Shown here one piece after another: positions 1 through 8,045 of a stretch of 20,593 bases of DNA. The position numbers were made by a program, and so were the translations under genes. Position 1 is the first letter of the stretch; each line of letters begins with the position of its first letter. The stretch covers positions 1-20,593 of the forward strand of contig CAJTPM010000050.1 in assembly GCA_910578085.1 (NCBI GenBank), written 5' to 3'. Below the pieces are notes generated by a model. The model worked only from the letters and a program-made list of their open reading frames with translations, was not told the origin of the DNA and searched no databases. Source of the DNA: an uncultured Lachnospiraceae bacterium (lineage in GTDB: Bacteria > Bacillota > Clostridia > Lachnospirales > Lachnospiraceae).

Positions 1-35
1 ATCAACCACCCTTCTTGGAATTCCCTATATTTGAA

Positions 36-1013
36 TTATACAGGAAGCTCCTGATTATTTTCCGGCTTTTCGTATCCCTCCAGCGTAAGCGCCTGGAACA
101 CCCTTGCTTTTAAGGAACGTTCCTTTGTATTCATGTAATAAATCTTTCCCATATACTCCATGCCCGGAATAATTGGAAAATCTCTTGCTGATGACGGGTA
201 CTCGGTAAATACCTGGATATCTTCCAAGCCATTGATTTCGCCAAACCAGTGCCCCTTTTTCAGTGACAGGCACTTAATGCGCACAATGTCGCCAACATGA
301 TACTTTTCTTCCAGCGATTTCTGCTCCCACGGATCCTCTACCAGCTCCTTTCTGGAGCAGGCATAATAGATAATGTCCTGTTTCTTCTGCTTTCTTATCT
401 TTTTTTCATGTATGCATACTTCCACAACATCACCGTAAGATACTGTTCCCTTCAGCGCGGACGTAAATGTATTTGCCCAGTCGCCGATATACACAAACCC
501 TAAGATTCCGACACCGCATAAGTCCAGCCATACGCCCGTATCTATGTTCTCTCCATCTACCGTTTTAGACTGGATACGGATTACCTTGCCCTTTACACGC
601 AAATTTGCATTCCCGTTATCCTTTTTCAGCCGGTTATTGATTTCTTCTTCGATTTCCGGACGTTTATCCTTCCGCGCTTCATTGTGGCTTACCCAGACGG
701 TACGGCTTTCATCGTCCACCCTGACCACTTTTACATAGTATACGTCCGCCAGCTTCTGTGACTTGTACCGCAGATCATACGGATCCCCCGTAATTGCATC
801 TGATGCCATGCAGATAATGATGTCCTTGTCCACTTTGGAAAGGGTGCCGTCTGCTCCTGCCTTTTCAAAAGCCATCTGCATATATTCCCCTGTATCCATC
901 AGCTTTTTATAACGCTCCAGATGCCCATCTGTCCTTTCCGGCACATAAGAATGTTCTTTCTCTTTTCTTCCGCCTAAAAATTTTCCTGAAATTTCATACA
1001 ACTGGTCTTTCAT
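36..1013 (-). CDS. S1/OB-fold nucleic-acid-binding-like protein
   Basis: The protein is 325 aa counting from the ATG at 1013, which sits 7 nt after a GGAGGT ribosome site (1021-1026). An in-frame GTG three codons upstream overlaps that site and is less likely. After a charged, helical N-terminus (about 1-80) come three beta-rich stretches that look like S1/OB folds: about residues 85-150 (starting YYVKVVRVDDES), 140-215 (VKGKVIRIQS) and 235-310 (YHVGDIVRIKC, then GKIYYMNTKERSLKARV). No membrane segment is visible, so it should be cytoplasmic. S1 domains usually bind single-stranded RNA or DNA; a role in binding element transcripts or transferred DNA is inference only. It is the last complete gene of the transfer operon, 47 nt after the preceding stop. 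It is shorter than ribosomal protein S1 and the repeats are divergent. Confidence 0.6.
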   Translation of the reverse strand: MKDQLYEISGKFLGGRKEKEHSYVPERTDGHLERYKKLMDTGEYMQMAFEKAGADGTLSKVDKDIIICMASDAITGDPYDLRYKSQKLADVYYVKVVRVDDESRTVWVSHNEARKDKRPEIEEEINNRLKKDNGNANLRVKGKVIRIQSKTVDGENIDTGVWLDLCGVGILGFVYIGDWANTFTSALKGTVSYGDVVEVCIHEKKIRKQKKQDIIYYACSRKELVEDPWEQKSLEEKYHVGDIVRIKCLSLKKGHWFGEINGLEDIQVFTEYPSSARDFPIIPGMEYMGKIYYMNTKERSLKARVFQALTLEGYEKPENNQELPV

Positions 1014-1060
1014 TGATTGCACCTCCGTTAAAATAATATGTTTTACCGGTTATCAATCCG

Positions 1061-1543
1061 TTACCGGAAAATACTGATAAACCAGGAAATACCAAATACA
1101 ATAATCAAAAGGATTACCGGCACCGCTATCATGCCGACGCTGACTGCCGTTTTCCGCATTTTCTTGTCTTTTGTTGCCAACAGTGCAATAGCTGCTCCCA
1201 AAACAAAGGAAACAAGCCCTATCAGCAGTGCCCCTGCTTTTATGCTTTTTAAATTGCTGTAACAAGCCGCCGCTATGGTACGCAGGATCCGTTCAGCAAA
1301 ATTGCCGCTGATTTCTATCGGATTAACTTCCTCCAAATTTTCCATGCCGCTCTCCCAAGAATCCTGTATCCGTTCTCTTAACGCATCATATATGGAGTTT
1401 TCCTGTTCGCTCTCCCCTGTTTCCTCCTGAATGTATACCTCTTCCCCATATGCAATGGACGGAGGAATGAAAAAGAAAGCCATACATCCAAAGAACACTG
1501 CAATAGCAATCTGCAGACAATGCAGTTTGTCAATTTTTTCCAT
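1061..1543 (-). CDS. Pilin-like small membrane protein (third of three)
   Basis: The protein is 160 aa from the ATG at 1543, which lies 6 nt after AAGGGGG; an ATG two codons earlier overlaps that site. It has an N-terminal signal segment (about 10-32, ending near IAYG), an acidic extracytoplasmic stretch (33-75), an amphipathic region (80-100), TM1 (about 101-123), a basic loop TKDKKMRK (124-131) and TM2 (about 133-158). The TM, short Lys-rich loop, TM arrangement is that of VirB2/TrbC-type conjugative pilins, and it recurs in the products encoded at 11275-11697 and 12112-12477. The gene overlaps the end of the upstream gene by 14 nt, so translation is probably coupled. A pilin or minor T4SS subunit role is inferred from topology and context, not from strong sequence identity. 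Confidence 0.5.
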   Translation of the reverse strand: MEKIDKLHCLQIAIAVFFGCMAFFFIPPSIAYGEEVYIQEETGESEQENSIYDALRERIQDSWESGMENLEEVNPIEISGNFAERILRTIAAACYSNLKSIKAGALLIGLVSFVLGAAIALLATKDKKMRKTAVSVGMIAVPVILLIIVFGISWFISIFR

Positions 1544-2423
1544 TCCCATCCCCCTTGTTTCTGTCCTTTATGAATATTGGCAGTCTTGGGCCTGGGCAGG
1601 AAGTCTCGATCCCGGTACTGCCTTCCCCTAACTTACCCATTTCCTCCTGAATCTTCGTTAAGACCTTTTCTTTTTCCATATGCACCAGCGATGTCAGAAA
1701 CAGGGACGTTTCTGGCAGCAACAGCATAATCTTCTGCATATGATCCAATGCTGTCCCCTTTTCGCCATCTGTCAGAATGGCTATCATATCCGCCGCAATA
1801 CGGTAAGCCGTTATGCCTTCCTTTTCCCTAAAATACCCTGCAAGCTCCTGAAGCCTGCAATCCATGCTGTTTTCAGAATACGGTCTTTCCAAATACACCG
1901 GAACCCGGGCAACGACAAGATACCCTTCCTGCCCGGAGGCGATTATCCGGGATGCCGCCTGCTTAAATACGGCTATTCCCGGCAGCTCCGTTACCGGATC
2001 GGTAAAGAAGTTCTTCTCTGACTCATCTGCCAAAAGACACGTACACCAAAATAATTGAAATATCCATAACAGATTTTCCGTATCTTCTGATGCCAATCCG
2101 CTTCCTCCCTGAGATTCTTCCAATATCAGGAATCCTTCATACTTTCCCATATCTGACAGCACGAATGCCCGGCTGTCATTCCTGATCCGGCATCTTTCTT
2201 CTACTGCGGGCAGGGGGCATCTCCAGAATCCTGCCTCATCATCCGGAAGGGAGGAATAGAAGAATACGGTTGTATCTCCCCTTAGCAGATGAATCGTGCA
2301 TCTGCCATCCTGACCTGCCATAAGAAGCGAAAGCATTGCTGCCGCCTCCATTGCCAGTTCTTCCCCTGCCGGACTCTTTTCCGCTAATTCCTTCAGTTTT
2401 TTTATTATTGATGTAATCTGCAT
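1530..2423 (-). CDS. GAF-like plus degenerate GGDEF domain protein
   Basis: The protein is 297 aa, with its ATG 5 nt after AGGAGG; the upstream stop overlaps that site. Residues 1-135 look like a small sensory (GAF-like) domain. Residues 137-235 follow the layout of a GGDEF domain: a DPVTELPGIAVF stretch (142-153) matches the usual start DxLTGLPNRxxF, and YRIAADMIAIL (207-217) lines up with RyGGDEFaiL. The signature is therefore AADMI in place of GGDEF, and the metal-binding D of the first strand is replaced in VVARVPV. Diguanylate cyclase activity is not expected, and a binding or scaffold role is more likely. The C-terminus (260-297) is charged and poorly structured. The protein is cytoplasmic, with no TM segments. 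It lies between a recombinase-like gene and a pilin-like gene in the distal transfer operon. Confidence 0.5.
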   Translation of the reverse strand: MQITSIIKKLKELAEKSPAGEELAMEAAAMLSLLMAGQDGRCTIHLLRGDTTVFFYSSLPDDEAGFWRCPLPAVEERCRIRNDSRAFVLSDMGKYEGFLILEESQGGSGLASEDTENLLWIFQLFWCTCLLADESEKNFFTDPVTELPGIAVFKQAASRIIASGQEGYLVVARVPVYLERPYSENSMDCRLQELAGYFREKEGITAYRIAADMIAILTDGEKGTALDHMQKIMLLLPETSLFLTSLVHMEKEKVLTKIQEEMGKLGEGSTGIETSCPGPRLPIFIKDRNKGDGNGKN

Positions 2424-2431
2424 CTGTCCTC

Positions 2432-3055
2432 CTATAAATCGGCCTCATCAATATTTGCCACCTCATTTAAGAGCTGGCTGTCATATTCAATGCTCATGCC
2501 TTTAAAAATGCGGTTGAGCAGATAATACCGCTCCACCTGATATTCTGTTGCAACATCCTCTATGGTTTTTCTACCGTATGCAATTTCAAGATAACCGTAC
2601 AGACTGCGAAGATACCCGGAATTGTATACCCTGCTCAGATCCAGTTCACTGCTGGAGCGTTCCAGCATTTTTCTATACACCTGCTTTTGAAGCGGTTTCC
2701 CCTGTTTATTAACGCAAAGATACATTTCTTTCATCTGTTCCTCTTCCGTATTCCTGACCTTTATGCGCTGCATCGCATACCATGCCAGATTTTTTCTGTC
2801 TTCCCCGCTCAGTCCAACTTCCTTTTCATCACATATAATCTGATCTTTTACATACACATTGCCATGTACACATTCATAGACATCGGACAGACGCATCTCA
2901 AGGATATCCTGTACTTTCAAAATACTATGAAGCTGTAAGTAAAAAACAGGGTAAGAACCTACACTGTACGTTTTAATATGTGTCGAAAGCTTTTCTATTT
3001 CTTCCATAATAAATGAAATGCGGTCTTCATTCCCCTTTGTCTGTGTTTCGTTCAC
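2432..3055 (-). CDS. Degenerate tyrosine-recombinase-like protein
   Basis: The protein is 207 aa and starts at GTG, 9 nt after AGGAGG; no ATG nearby has a ribosome site. Residues 36-160 resemble the catalytic half of tyrosine recombinases. LKVQDILEMRLSDVY (46-60) matches the usual GLRxsEllaLrwsDid block, with K47 where the first catalytic Arg belongs. NKQGKPLQKQVYRKMLER (116-133) matches the segment before box II. GYLRSLYGYLEIAYGRKTIEDVA (147-169) matches HxLRHtfAt..l..G.....ia, keeping R150 but with Gly for the His. No convincing nucleophilic Tyr is seen; Y177 and Y178 are the only candidates. The N-terminal core-binding domain is missing, which explains the short length. It may be a DNA-binding accessory protein derived from an integrase. 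The family assignment is by pattern only. Confidence 0.4.
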   Translation of the reverse strand: MNETQTKGNEDRISFIMEEIEKLSTHIKTYSVGSYPVFYLQLHSILKVQDILEMRLSDVYECVHGNVYVKDQIICDEKEVGLSGEDRKNLAWYAMQRIKVRNTEEEQMKEMYLCVNKQGKPLQKQVYRKMLERSSSELDLSRVYNSGYLRSLYGYLEIAYGRKTIEDVATEYQVERYYLLNRIFKGMSIEYDSQLLNEVANIDEADL

Positions 3056-3077
3056 TAAATATTTCCTCCTTTTTCTC

Positions 3078-3815
3078 TCAAGGCCCCATTCTGAGACCCA
3101 CTTTTAAATTCCCTGTACCCATTTTCTTTTCCCTTCCTTTTTTCATTTTCTGCATAGTATTCTGATATAAGGCAAATCCCTCATCTGACTGTAATTCCTG
3201 TATGATATTTTCCGGAAGGTGTTCAGCCAGGCAACAATTTTCAACATAACTTAATTTATCCCGGACTTCCTGATAGCGGATCTGTGTATCATGGGCATCA
3301 ATGCCTGCGCTGATATAATAGACATACCGTTCAAGCGTATCTTTTCCCAAAATATCCAGCACTGACACAACTTCATCCATAGACCTGATTCCGTAATATT
3401 CCCTGGATTCCCTTCTGGAGCGCCTTGACAGGATTCTTTTCGTCAATTCCTCCGCATCGGCATCTTCTTCATAAACCGCGTCCGTAATCCCCGCAGCATA
3501 CAGGACCGCCATGTAATCCGTACCGTAGTGCTTCCTATCTACCGACACAACTACCGGGATTCTTTTAATGTCCCTGAGTGCCGCAATTTCCCATGACTGG
3601 TAAGATGCCGACATATCCATATTTTCCTGTAGAAGAATAACCACATTCTCGTGATTATCCATAGAAAACGTCTTATATTCCACTTCCTGCTTGCTTAAGC
3701 ATGGATGTATAACAACCTTTATTTCTCTTTCTAATGCCATCTGGCAAATCCTCTCTACAAGTCCGGTTGATGTGGTGTCTTCCGGAATGCCGCAGATCAC
3801 CTCTATTTGTCTCAT
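3078..3815 (-). CDS. Receiver-like (pseudo-receiver) cytoplasmic protein
   Basis: The protein is 245 aa from the ATG at 3815, just after GAGGTGG; a longer frame extends 18 codons into the upstream gene but has no ribosome site. Residues 1-130 alternate beta strands and helices like a CheY/TadZ-type atypical receiver: RQIEVICGI (2-10), KVVIHP (33-38), NVVILLQE (57-64), RIPVVVSVD (85-93) and AAGITDAVYEEDADAEELTKRIL (107-129). The last resembles the aGa.dyl.KP...eL..ri end of receivers. A clear phospho-acceptor Asp and the conserved Lys are not evident. Residues 130-245 are helical and basic, with no TM segment. It starts 8 nt after the VirB8-like gene, so it is co-translated with the secretion genes. 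A TadZ-like localisation or regulatory role is possible but unproven. Confidence 0.4.
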   Translation of the reverse strand: MRQIEVICGIPEDTTSTGLVERICQMALEREIKVVIHPCLSKQEVEYKTFSMDNHENVVILLQENMDMSASYQSWEIAALRDIKRIPVVVSVDRKHYGTDYMAVLYAAGITDAVYEEDADAEELTKRILSRRSRRESREYYGIRSMDEVVSVLDILGKDTLERYVYYISAGIDAHDTQIRYQEVRDKLSYVENCCLAEHLPENIIQELQSDEGFALYQNTMQKMKKGREKKMGTGNLKVGLRMGP

Positions 3816-3823
3816 TTGCCACC

Positions 3824-4375
3824 TCACTGTTCCAGAGTATCTAAAACATTGATACCTGTAATTTTCCACTCATTGCTCTGCTTTTCGATATTCAGCTTGA
3901 TATACTGCATAATCTGCCCGTTTCCGCTTCCGTTCAGCGTAAAACAGCTCTCCATGATGACTTCTGCCTCTGTCTCTGAAAAGCAGCAATAATAGCACTT
4001 CGCCTCCCGAAGTGAAGATATCACTGCCGGAATTTTCTCTCCGCTTTCCGTTGATTCTCCTACTGAAAACGGCACTAGTTCCGCATATGCCTGCGGTGTC
4101 ATAAATGCTTCCGTACCTTCGTAAAACCTGCGTTCCCTGGTATCGTAGGTATACAAAACCTCTGCAAATGACTGTAAAAACTGCTCCGAATTCTGTCCGG
4201 CCGACTGTTCCAAAGGCACTTCCTCTTGTCCTGCCATGTCCTCTGTCTGCGATTTGTCTTCCCCTGTGCCATCTCTTGACATAACCAGTAAAAACGTGCC
4301 CGTCAGAAAAAGCAGAACCACCAGAATTGTAACCAGTGTTGAAAACAGCGCTTTTTTGAAATTACCATATTTCAT
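3824..4375 (-). CDS. VirB8/TcpC-like membrane protein
   Basis: The protein is 183 aa from the ATG at 4375, which follows AAGGAGGAAGAAAC; a longer frame overlaps the upstream gene and has no ribosome site. There is a short basic cytoplasmic N-terminus, one TM helix (about 9-32) and an acidic Gln/Glu-rich linker (35-60). An extracytoplasmic domain (65-183) follows, beginning with the helix SEQFLQSFAEVLYTYDTRER and ending in beta strands (AEVIMESCFTLNG, QIMQYIKLNIEK, EWKITGINVLDT). This NTF2-like layout on a single TM anchor is the pattern of VirB8 and of Gram-positive TcpC. Family members assemble the transfer channel at the membrane outer face. It sits between the cell-wall hydrolase gene and the receiver-like gene in the transfer operon. 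Sequence identity to a named family is not obvious by eye. Confidence 0.6.
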   Translation of the reverse strand: MKYGNFKKALFSTLVTILVVLLFLTGTFLLVMSRDGTGEDKSQTEDMAGQEEVPLEQSAGQNSEQFLQSFAEVLYTYDTRERRFYEGTEAFMTPQAYAELVPFSVGESTESGEKIPAVISSLREAKCYYCCFSETEAEVIMESCFTLNGSGNGQIMQYIKLNIEKQSNEWKITGINVLDTLEQ

Positions 4376-4395
4376 GTTTCTTCCTCCTTGTTTCT

Positions 4396-5334
4396 TTACG
4401 GCCTCCCAAAACCGACAAGATGGTTTTGGTAATAGGCTGTGTTTATTGACGAGTAACAGCAATATCCCTTACCGGAGCTTGCATGGAACATCCTGCCGTT
4501 TCCTACATATATACCCACATGGGTTATATATGTGCCGCTTTCGTAAGTTCCCTCAAAGAAAACCAGATCACCCGGTTCTGCTTCCGCGTCCGAAATATGC
4601 GTCACAAAATCATATTGTGATTGCGCCGTTCTTGGCAAGGTGATGCCCACTGACTTAAAGATTTTTTGCGTGAGTGCAGAACAATCAATGCCATATTTCC
4701 CACTTCCGCCATACAAATACGGTACTCCTAAATATTCCTGCATACATGCCAGCATGGTATCGTAATCACCTTCTCCCATGCCATCGGAGCCGCTCAGCCA
4801 CGACCGTACATGCTCCACATACAGCACGTCTCCGTATACGGAGTATCCATGCTGTGCGCACATCCTGCTGGAAAATTCCCTTGCAGCTGCTTCCGAGTGG
4901 TGTCCGTCCCGTTCCGCTTCTATGTAATCTATGTATCCGCCGCCGAAATTGTAGGCCTGTATTACGGAATCCATATCCACGCCTTTGTCCGTGCCTGCTG
5001 CGAGCAGTGAACTGAAATACCACACCCCCTGCCGGATACTCTCAACCGGTTCCGTTATGGAATTTGCCGGAAGTCCCGCACTTGCCGAACACTGCATGAT
5101 ATCCGGTGTTTTTTCCGCATCACCGCCGGACTCCTGTGCGATAATTGCAAGCAGCACATCGACGTACTCGGCAATCCCGTACATATCCGCATAAAATTCC
5201 ACCTCTTCCCTCCACTGCTCCACCAGCGGGGGAATGTCCGCTTTTCCATAATACCCATAATCTCCCTCGCACCCCGAAAGAAGCAGGGAGAATAAAAGCA
5301 GGCACAGCAATACTTTTAATTTGCCCTTTTTCAT
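4396..5334 (-). CDS. Lipoprotein lysozyme-NlpC/P60 cell-wall hydrolase (VirB1/CwlT-like)
   Basis: The protein is 312 aa, with AGGAGG 5 nt before the ATG. Residues 1-22 are a lipoprotein signal with lipobox LSGC, so C22 would be lipidated. Residues 40-180 form a lysozyme/transglycosylase-like domain with the catalytic Glu in AQESGG (E68) and a later AYNFGGGYIDY (127-137). Residues 190-312 are an NlpC/P60 peptidase with DCSALT (C218), THVGIYVG (H272) and FHASS (H284) as the catalytic set. This two-domain arrangement is that of CwlT and Tn916 Orf14, which open peptidoglycan so the conjugation channel can pass. Here the protein would be anchored on the outer face of the membrane. It starts 11 nt after the VirB6-like gene and lies 20 nt before the VirB8-like gene. 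All key residues are present, so it is probably active. Confidence 0.9.
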   Translation of the reverse strand: MKKGKLKVLLCLLLFSLLLSGCEGDYGYYGKADIPPLVEQWREEVEFYADMYGIAEYVDVLLAIIAQESGGDAEKTPDIMQCSASAGLPANSITEPVESIRQGVWYFSSLLAAGTDKGVDMDSVIQAYNFGGGYIDYIEAERDGHHSEAAAREFSSRMCAQHGYSVYGDVLYVEHVRSWLSGSDGMGEGDYDTMLACMQEYLGVPYLYGGSGKYGIDCSALTQKIFKSVGITLPRTAQSQYDFVTHISDAEAEPGDLVFFEGTYESGTYITHVGIYVGNGRMFHASSGKGYCCYSSINTAYYQNHLVGFGRP

Positions 5335-5345
5335 CTGTCCTCCTG

Positions 5346-8045
5346 TTATACCAAGGGACGGTTCTTGTCCTCTAAAATCTGTTTTACCCGTTCCTGAATC
5401 ATTTTTGCCGCATTTTCATAGTCCTCGGATCCGCGGTCATATCTGGCTTTCTTTTCCATCTGCAAAAGGACTGCCTCTGAAATCGCCGCTGTCTGGGCTT
5501 CTATCCTTTTTGTGCGGATTATCTCCTCGGTCAGAACTACTTTTCCTTCCTCGCGCATGACTGCTATCTCTTTCTCTGCCCGCAGGTTGGCCTGCTGCAT
5601 CGCCCGCAGCGCCGTACTGTTCTTCATCGTGCCTTCTACGCTCAGGATTTCCTGCACTGCATAGGAAACATCTGCCTGTATCTGCTTACCGGACCGGGTA
5701 TTTATGCCGCTTACTGTTTCTGTTTCTTCCTTATCTAATGTAGGAGCTTCCACTGTACCGCCCACCGTGGTTCCGGTATCCATATAAAAGGATGCCTGCA
5801 TTGCTGCAGGTCTGATTTTATTCATGAGATAAGCGGATGCCGCCATATCAGCTGCCTGGTAAATTCTTTTTCCCCCACTCCTGGCAGCCGCTCCCGCAAT
5901 ATGCCCGGCTTCAATAGATACATCTACCGCTGCCTCTCCTGCGCCTCCGCCCGCCTGAATACCTCCTGCGGAAGAAAGTGCTGCCGCCGAAGCGCCTAAA
6001 AATACTGCTGAGCCGCCGGCAACTGCCCCTAATGCAGCGCCGCCGCCTGTCCCGGCAGCTACCTTTACCACATTCGCTACAGCGCGTTTCTTGTATAAAT
6101 CCCGCATCTGTGCATTGCTAAGAACACCCTTAAATTCAGGTTGTTCAAAATTGGAGATGGTCGCCCTTTTCTGTAAAATCTCCGCCCTTCTGTCATCAAA
6201 GCTTGTCGGTGTCCCATGTACGCCCATTGCTGTATGAAGCTGCCTTGACTGCTGGCGAAGCTGGTTAAGACGCCCGTTCTCCATTGCGATTCTCTTATCC
6301 AGCCGGGCTGTCTGGCTTTCTATATCCGCCCTTTCCGTTTCCAGCTCCCGGTATTCTTCCGAGCCGCGCCTGTGGTTCAACATCTGGCGCCTCAATTGTT
6401 TATCCTGCTGTACCAGTTCCGCGCGGTCTACCTTCAATTTATCCAGATTTTCCTGCGATTGATTCATTGCACCGTCTATGCTCCGCAGTAAATCGTTTTT
6501 ATTTTGAGGCGGAGTCCCGGTACCGGCATCATCCGCACCTGAGATATCTGACGGGAAATCCGTCCTTTCTTTAAAGTTTCCGTACGATAACCCTTCCTGT
6601 GCATAATCCGCCGTCTGAGGGACTGCAATATCATCTGGTTCCCTGTCAAGGACTGGCGCATTATTCTGATCTTCCGGTTTTTCGCTTCCTGTTTCCGCAG
6701 ATGAAACGCCTTTTTCCTGTCCGCCATCTACCCCTGACAGATTATTTCCATCTTCTGATAGTCTGTTATTCGGGCTGCCTTTTCCTTCTGCCGCTGACAA
6801 GTAGGACTCCTCTTCTTCCCTGTCAACATCCGCCATTTCTCCATACATACGGCTCTTTCTCGCATCAGAAAAAGCATCTGCGAGTTTTCCAACACCCTGT
6901 TTGATACGTGATGCAATTGCCCTTGTAAGCGTCATCATTGCCATCGCTCCCAAAAAGCCGTTCCGTTCGTTGCTCTGGATTCCCAGCAGCGCCTTAAACC
7001 GGATCCTCGCCGGAATAAGAAGCATGCACATGACCAGCTGGATAACCGCCACGCCTTTTATCGTGTCCGACAACATCAGGCTTGTGAGCAATGGAATCAG
7101 GAGCAGTACGGCATCTATCACGGGCGTCATGATATTGGAAAACATGGTCATTACCCATCCGCCAAGCAGATCCCGCTTCCTGCTCTGAAGTACGCACAAA
7201 AAAGGAAAACTGACAAAACAGACCAGCATATCTATGGCCACGGCAACATATAAAAACACAAAATAAACCGTTAAGACCACTGTTCCCAGGTACATGACGG
7301 CATCAACAAAAGTTCCGCTGCGTTCCGCATTAATCAGAAAAGCCTTCGACAGTGATAATGTTGCCCCTCCGGTTATCATCTGCGAAGTTACTTCCTTAAT
7401 GCCGTACAGCAGGACATCCCTCACATACAGCGCCACGTCCAGCAGGTACGGCATTAAAATAAGCGCGGCAAACTTCAATGCCATGGACGGAAACATACTC
7501 CTGATTTCATCCCTGCTTTTTGCGGTCTGTCCGGTCCATGCCGATTTCGCCAGCTGGAACACAAAAGTAATCCCGAGGAAAATGAACATCATTCCCCTAA
7601 GCAGCGCATAACATACTGATGCGGTCACGCCGTAAGGATTTCCCTTACGCAGTTCAAAGGCATAGATGTTAACCTTGTTGGGCTGCCCGCTTCCTACCCT
7701 CCCGTATACGATACTGTCCAGGGATGCGCCGATGTTATCCTGCAGGAGTGCAATAACGGAACTGCCTATATTCCTTAGCAGTTCTGCAATGTATTTTTCC
7801 ACACGTCCGGGCTTGCCCACGGTAATGTCCTGCTGTTCTTCCCCTGCATCAATGGGATTCCCATAAATAGACTCGTCTGACGTACCTTTCAGCCAGGGTG
7901 ATGTTGTATCAAAGCGGTTGTTGTTCCCTTCATCGACATCATTCTCTATGCTGTCAGACTGGGATGCATACACGACCATTCCCCGGCAGAGCAAAAGCGG
8001 AATGCATAACAATGCAAGGCACAGTGCTTTTTTCAGTCCCCTCAT
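5346..8045 (-). CDS. VirB6/TrbL-like polytopic T4SS protein with long cytoplasmic tail
   Basis: The protein is 899 aa, and its ATG overlaps the VirB4 stop as ATGA, indicating translational coupling. It has a signal segment (1-28), an extracytoplasmic region (29-135), then about six hydrophobic helices: roughly 141-168, 187-214, two within 244-286, 298-326 and 331-347. A basic amphipathic stretch (360-400) follows. The tail (400-899) has a disordered acidic linker (405-515), a strong coiled coil (about 528-606), a Gly/Ala-rich hydrophobic stretch (663-704) and a charged helical end. Polytopic VirB6/TcpH-type proteins form part of the inner-membrane channel. Gram-positive members can carry large extra domains, but the roughly 500-residue intracellular coiled-coil tail is notable. 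The operon position between VirB4 and the hydrolase is the usual one. Confidence 0.75.
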   Translation of the reverse strand: MRGLKKALCLALLCIPLLLCRGMVVYASQSDSIENDVDEGNNNRFDTTSPWLKGTSDESIYGNPIDAGEEQQDITVGKPGRVEKYIAELLRNIGSSVIALLQDNIGASLDSIVYGRVGSGQPNKVNIYAFELRKGNPYGVTASVCYALLRGMMFIFLGITFVFQLAKSAWTGQTAKSRDEIRSMFPSMALKFAALILMPYLLDVALYVRDVLLYGIKEVTSQMITGGATLSLSKAFLINAERSGTFVDAVMYLGTVVLTVYFVFLYVAVAIDMLVCFVSFPFLCVLQSRKRDLLGGWVMTMFSNIMTPVIDAVLLLIPLLTSLMLSDTIKGVAVIQLVMCMLLIPARIRFKALLGIQSNERNGFLGAMAMMTLTRAIASRIKQGVGKLADAFSDARKSRMYGEMADVDREEEESYLSAAEGKGSPNNRLSEDGNNLSGVDGGQEKGVSSAETGSEKPEDQNNAPVLDREPDDIAVPQTADYAQEGLSYGNFKERTDFPSDISGADDAGTGTPPQNKNDLLRSIDGAMNQSQENLDKLKVDRAELVQQDKQLRRQMLNHRRGSEEYRELETERADIESQTARLDKRIAMENGRLNQLRQQSRQLHTAMGVHGTPTSFDDRRAEILQKRATISNFEQPEFKGVLSNAQMRDLYKKRAVANVVKVAAGTGGGAALGAVAGGSAVFLGASAAALSSAGGIQAGGGAGEAAVDVSIEAGHIAGAAARSGGKRIYQAADMAASAYLMNKIRPAAMQASFYMDTGTTVGGTVEAPTLDKEETETVSGINTRSGKQIQADVSYAVQEILSVEGTMKNSTALRAMQQANLRAEKEIAVMREEGKVVLTEEIIRTKRIEAQTAAISEAVLLQMEKKARYDRGSEDYENAAKMIQERVKQILEDKNRPLV

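Noticed and set aside
1040..1072. Possible terminator between the pilin-like and S1-like genes
   Set aside because: TTACCGG occurs twice as a direct repeat, and the imperfect inverted pairing is too weak for a stem; transcription probably continues into the S1-like gene.
4236..4643. Plus-strand open frame of 135 codons
   Set aside because: It is antisense across two well-supported genes (VirB8-like and the cell-wall hydrolase), with no recognisable domain.
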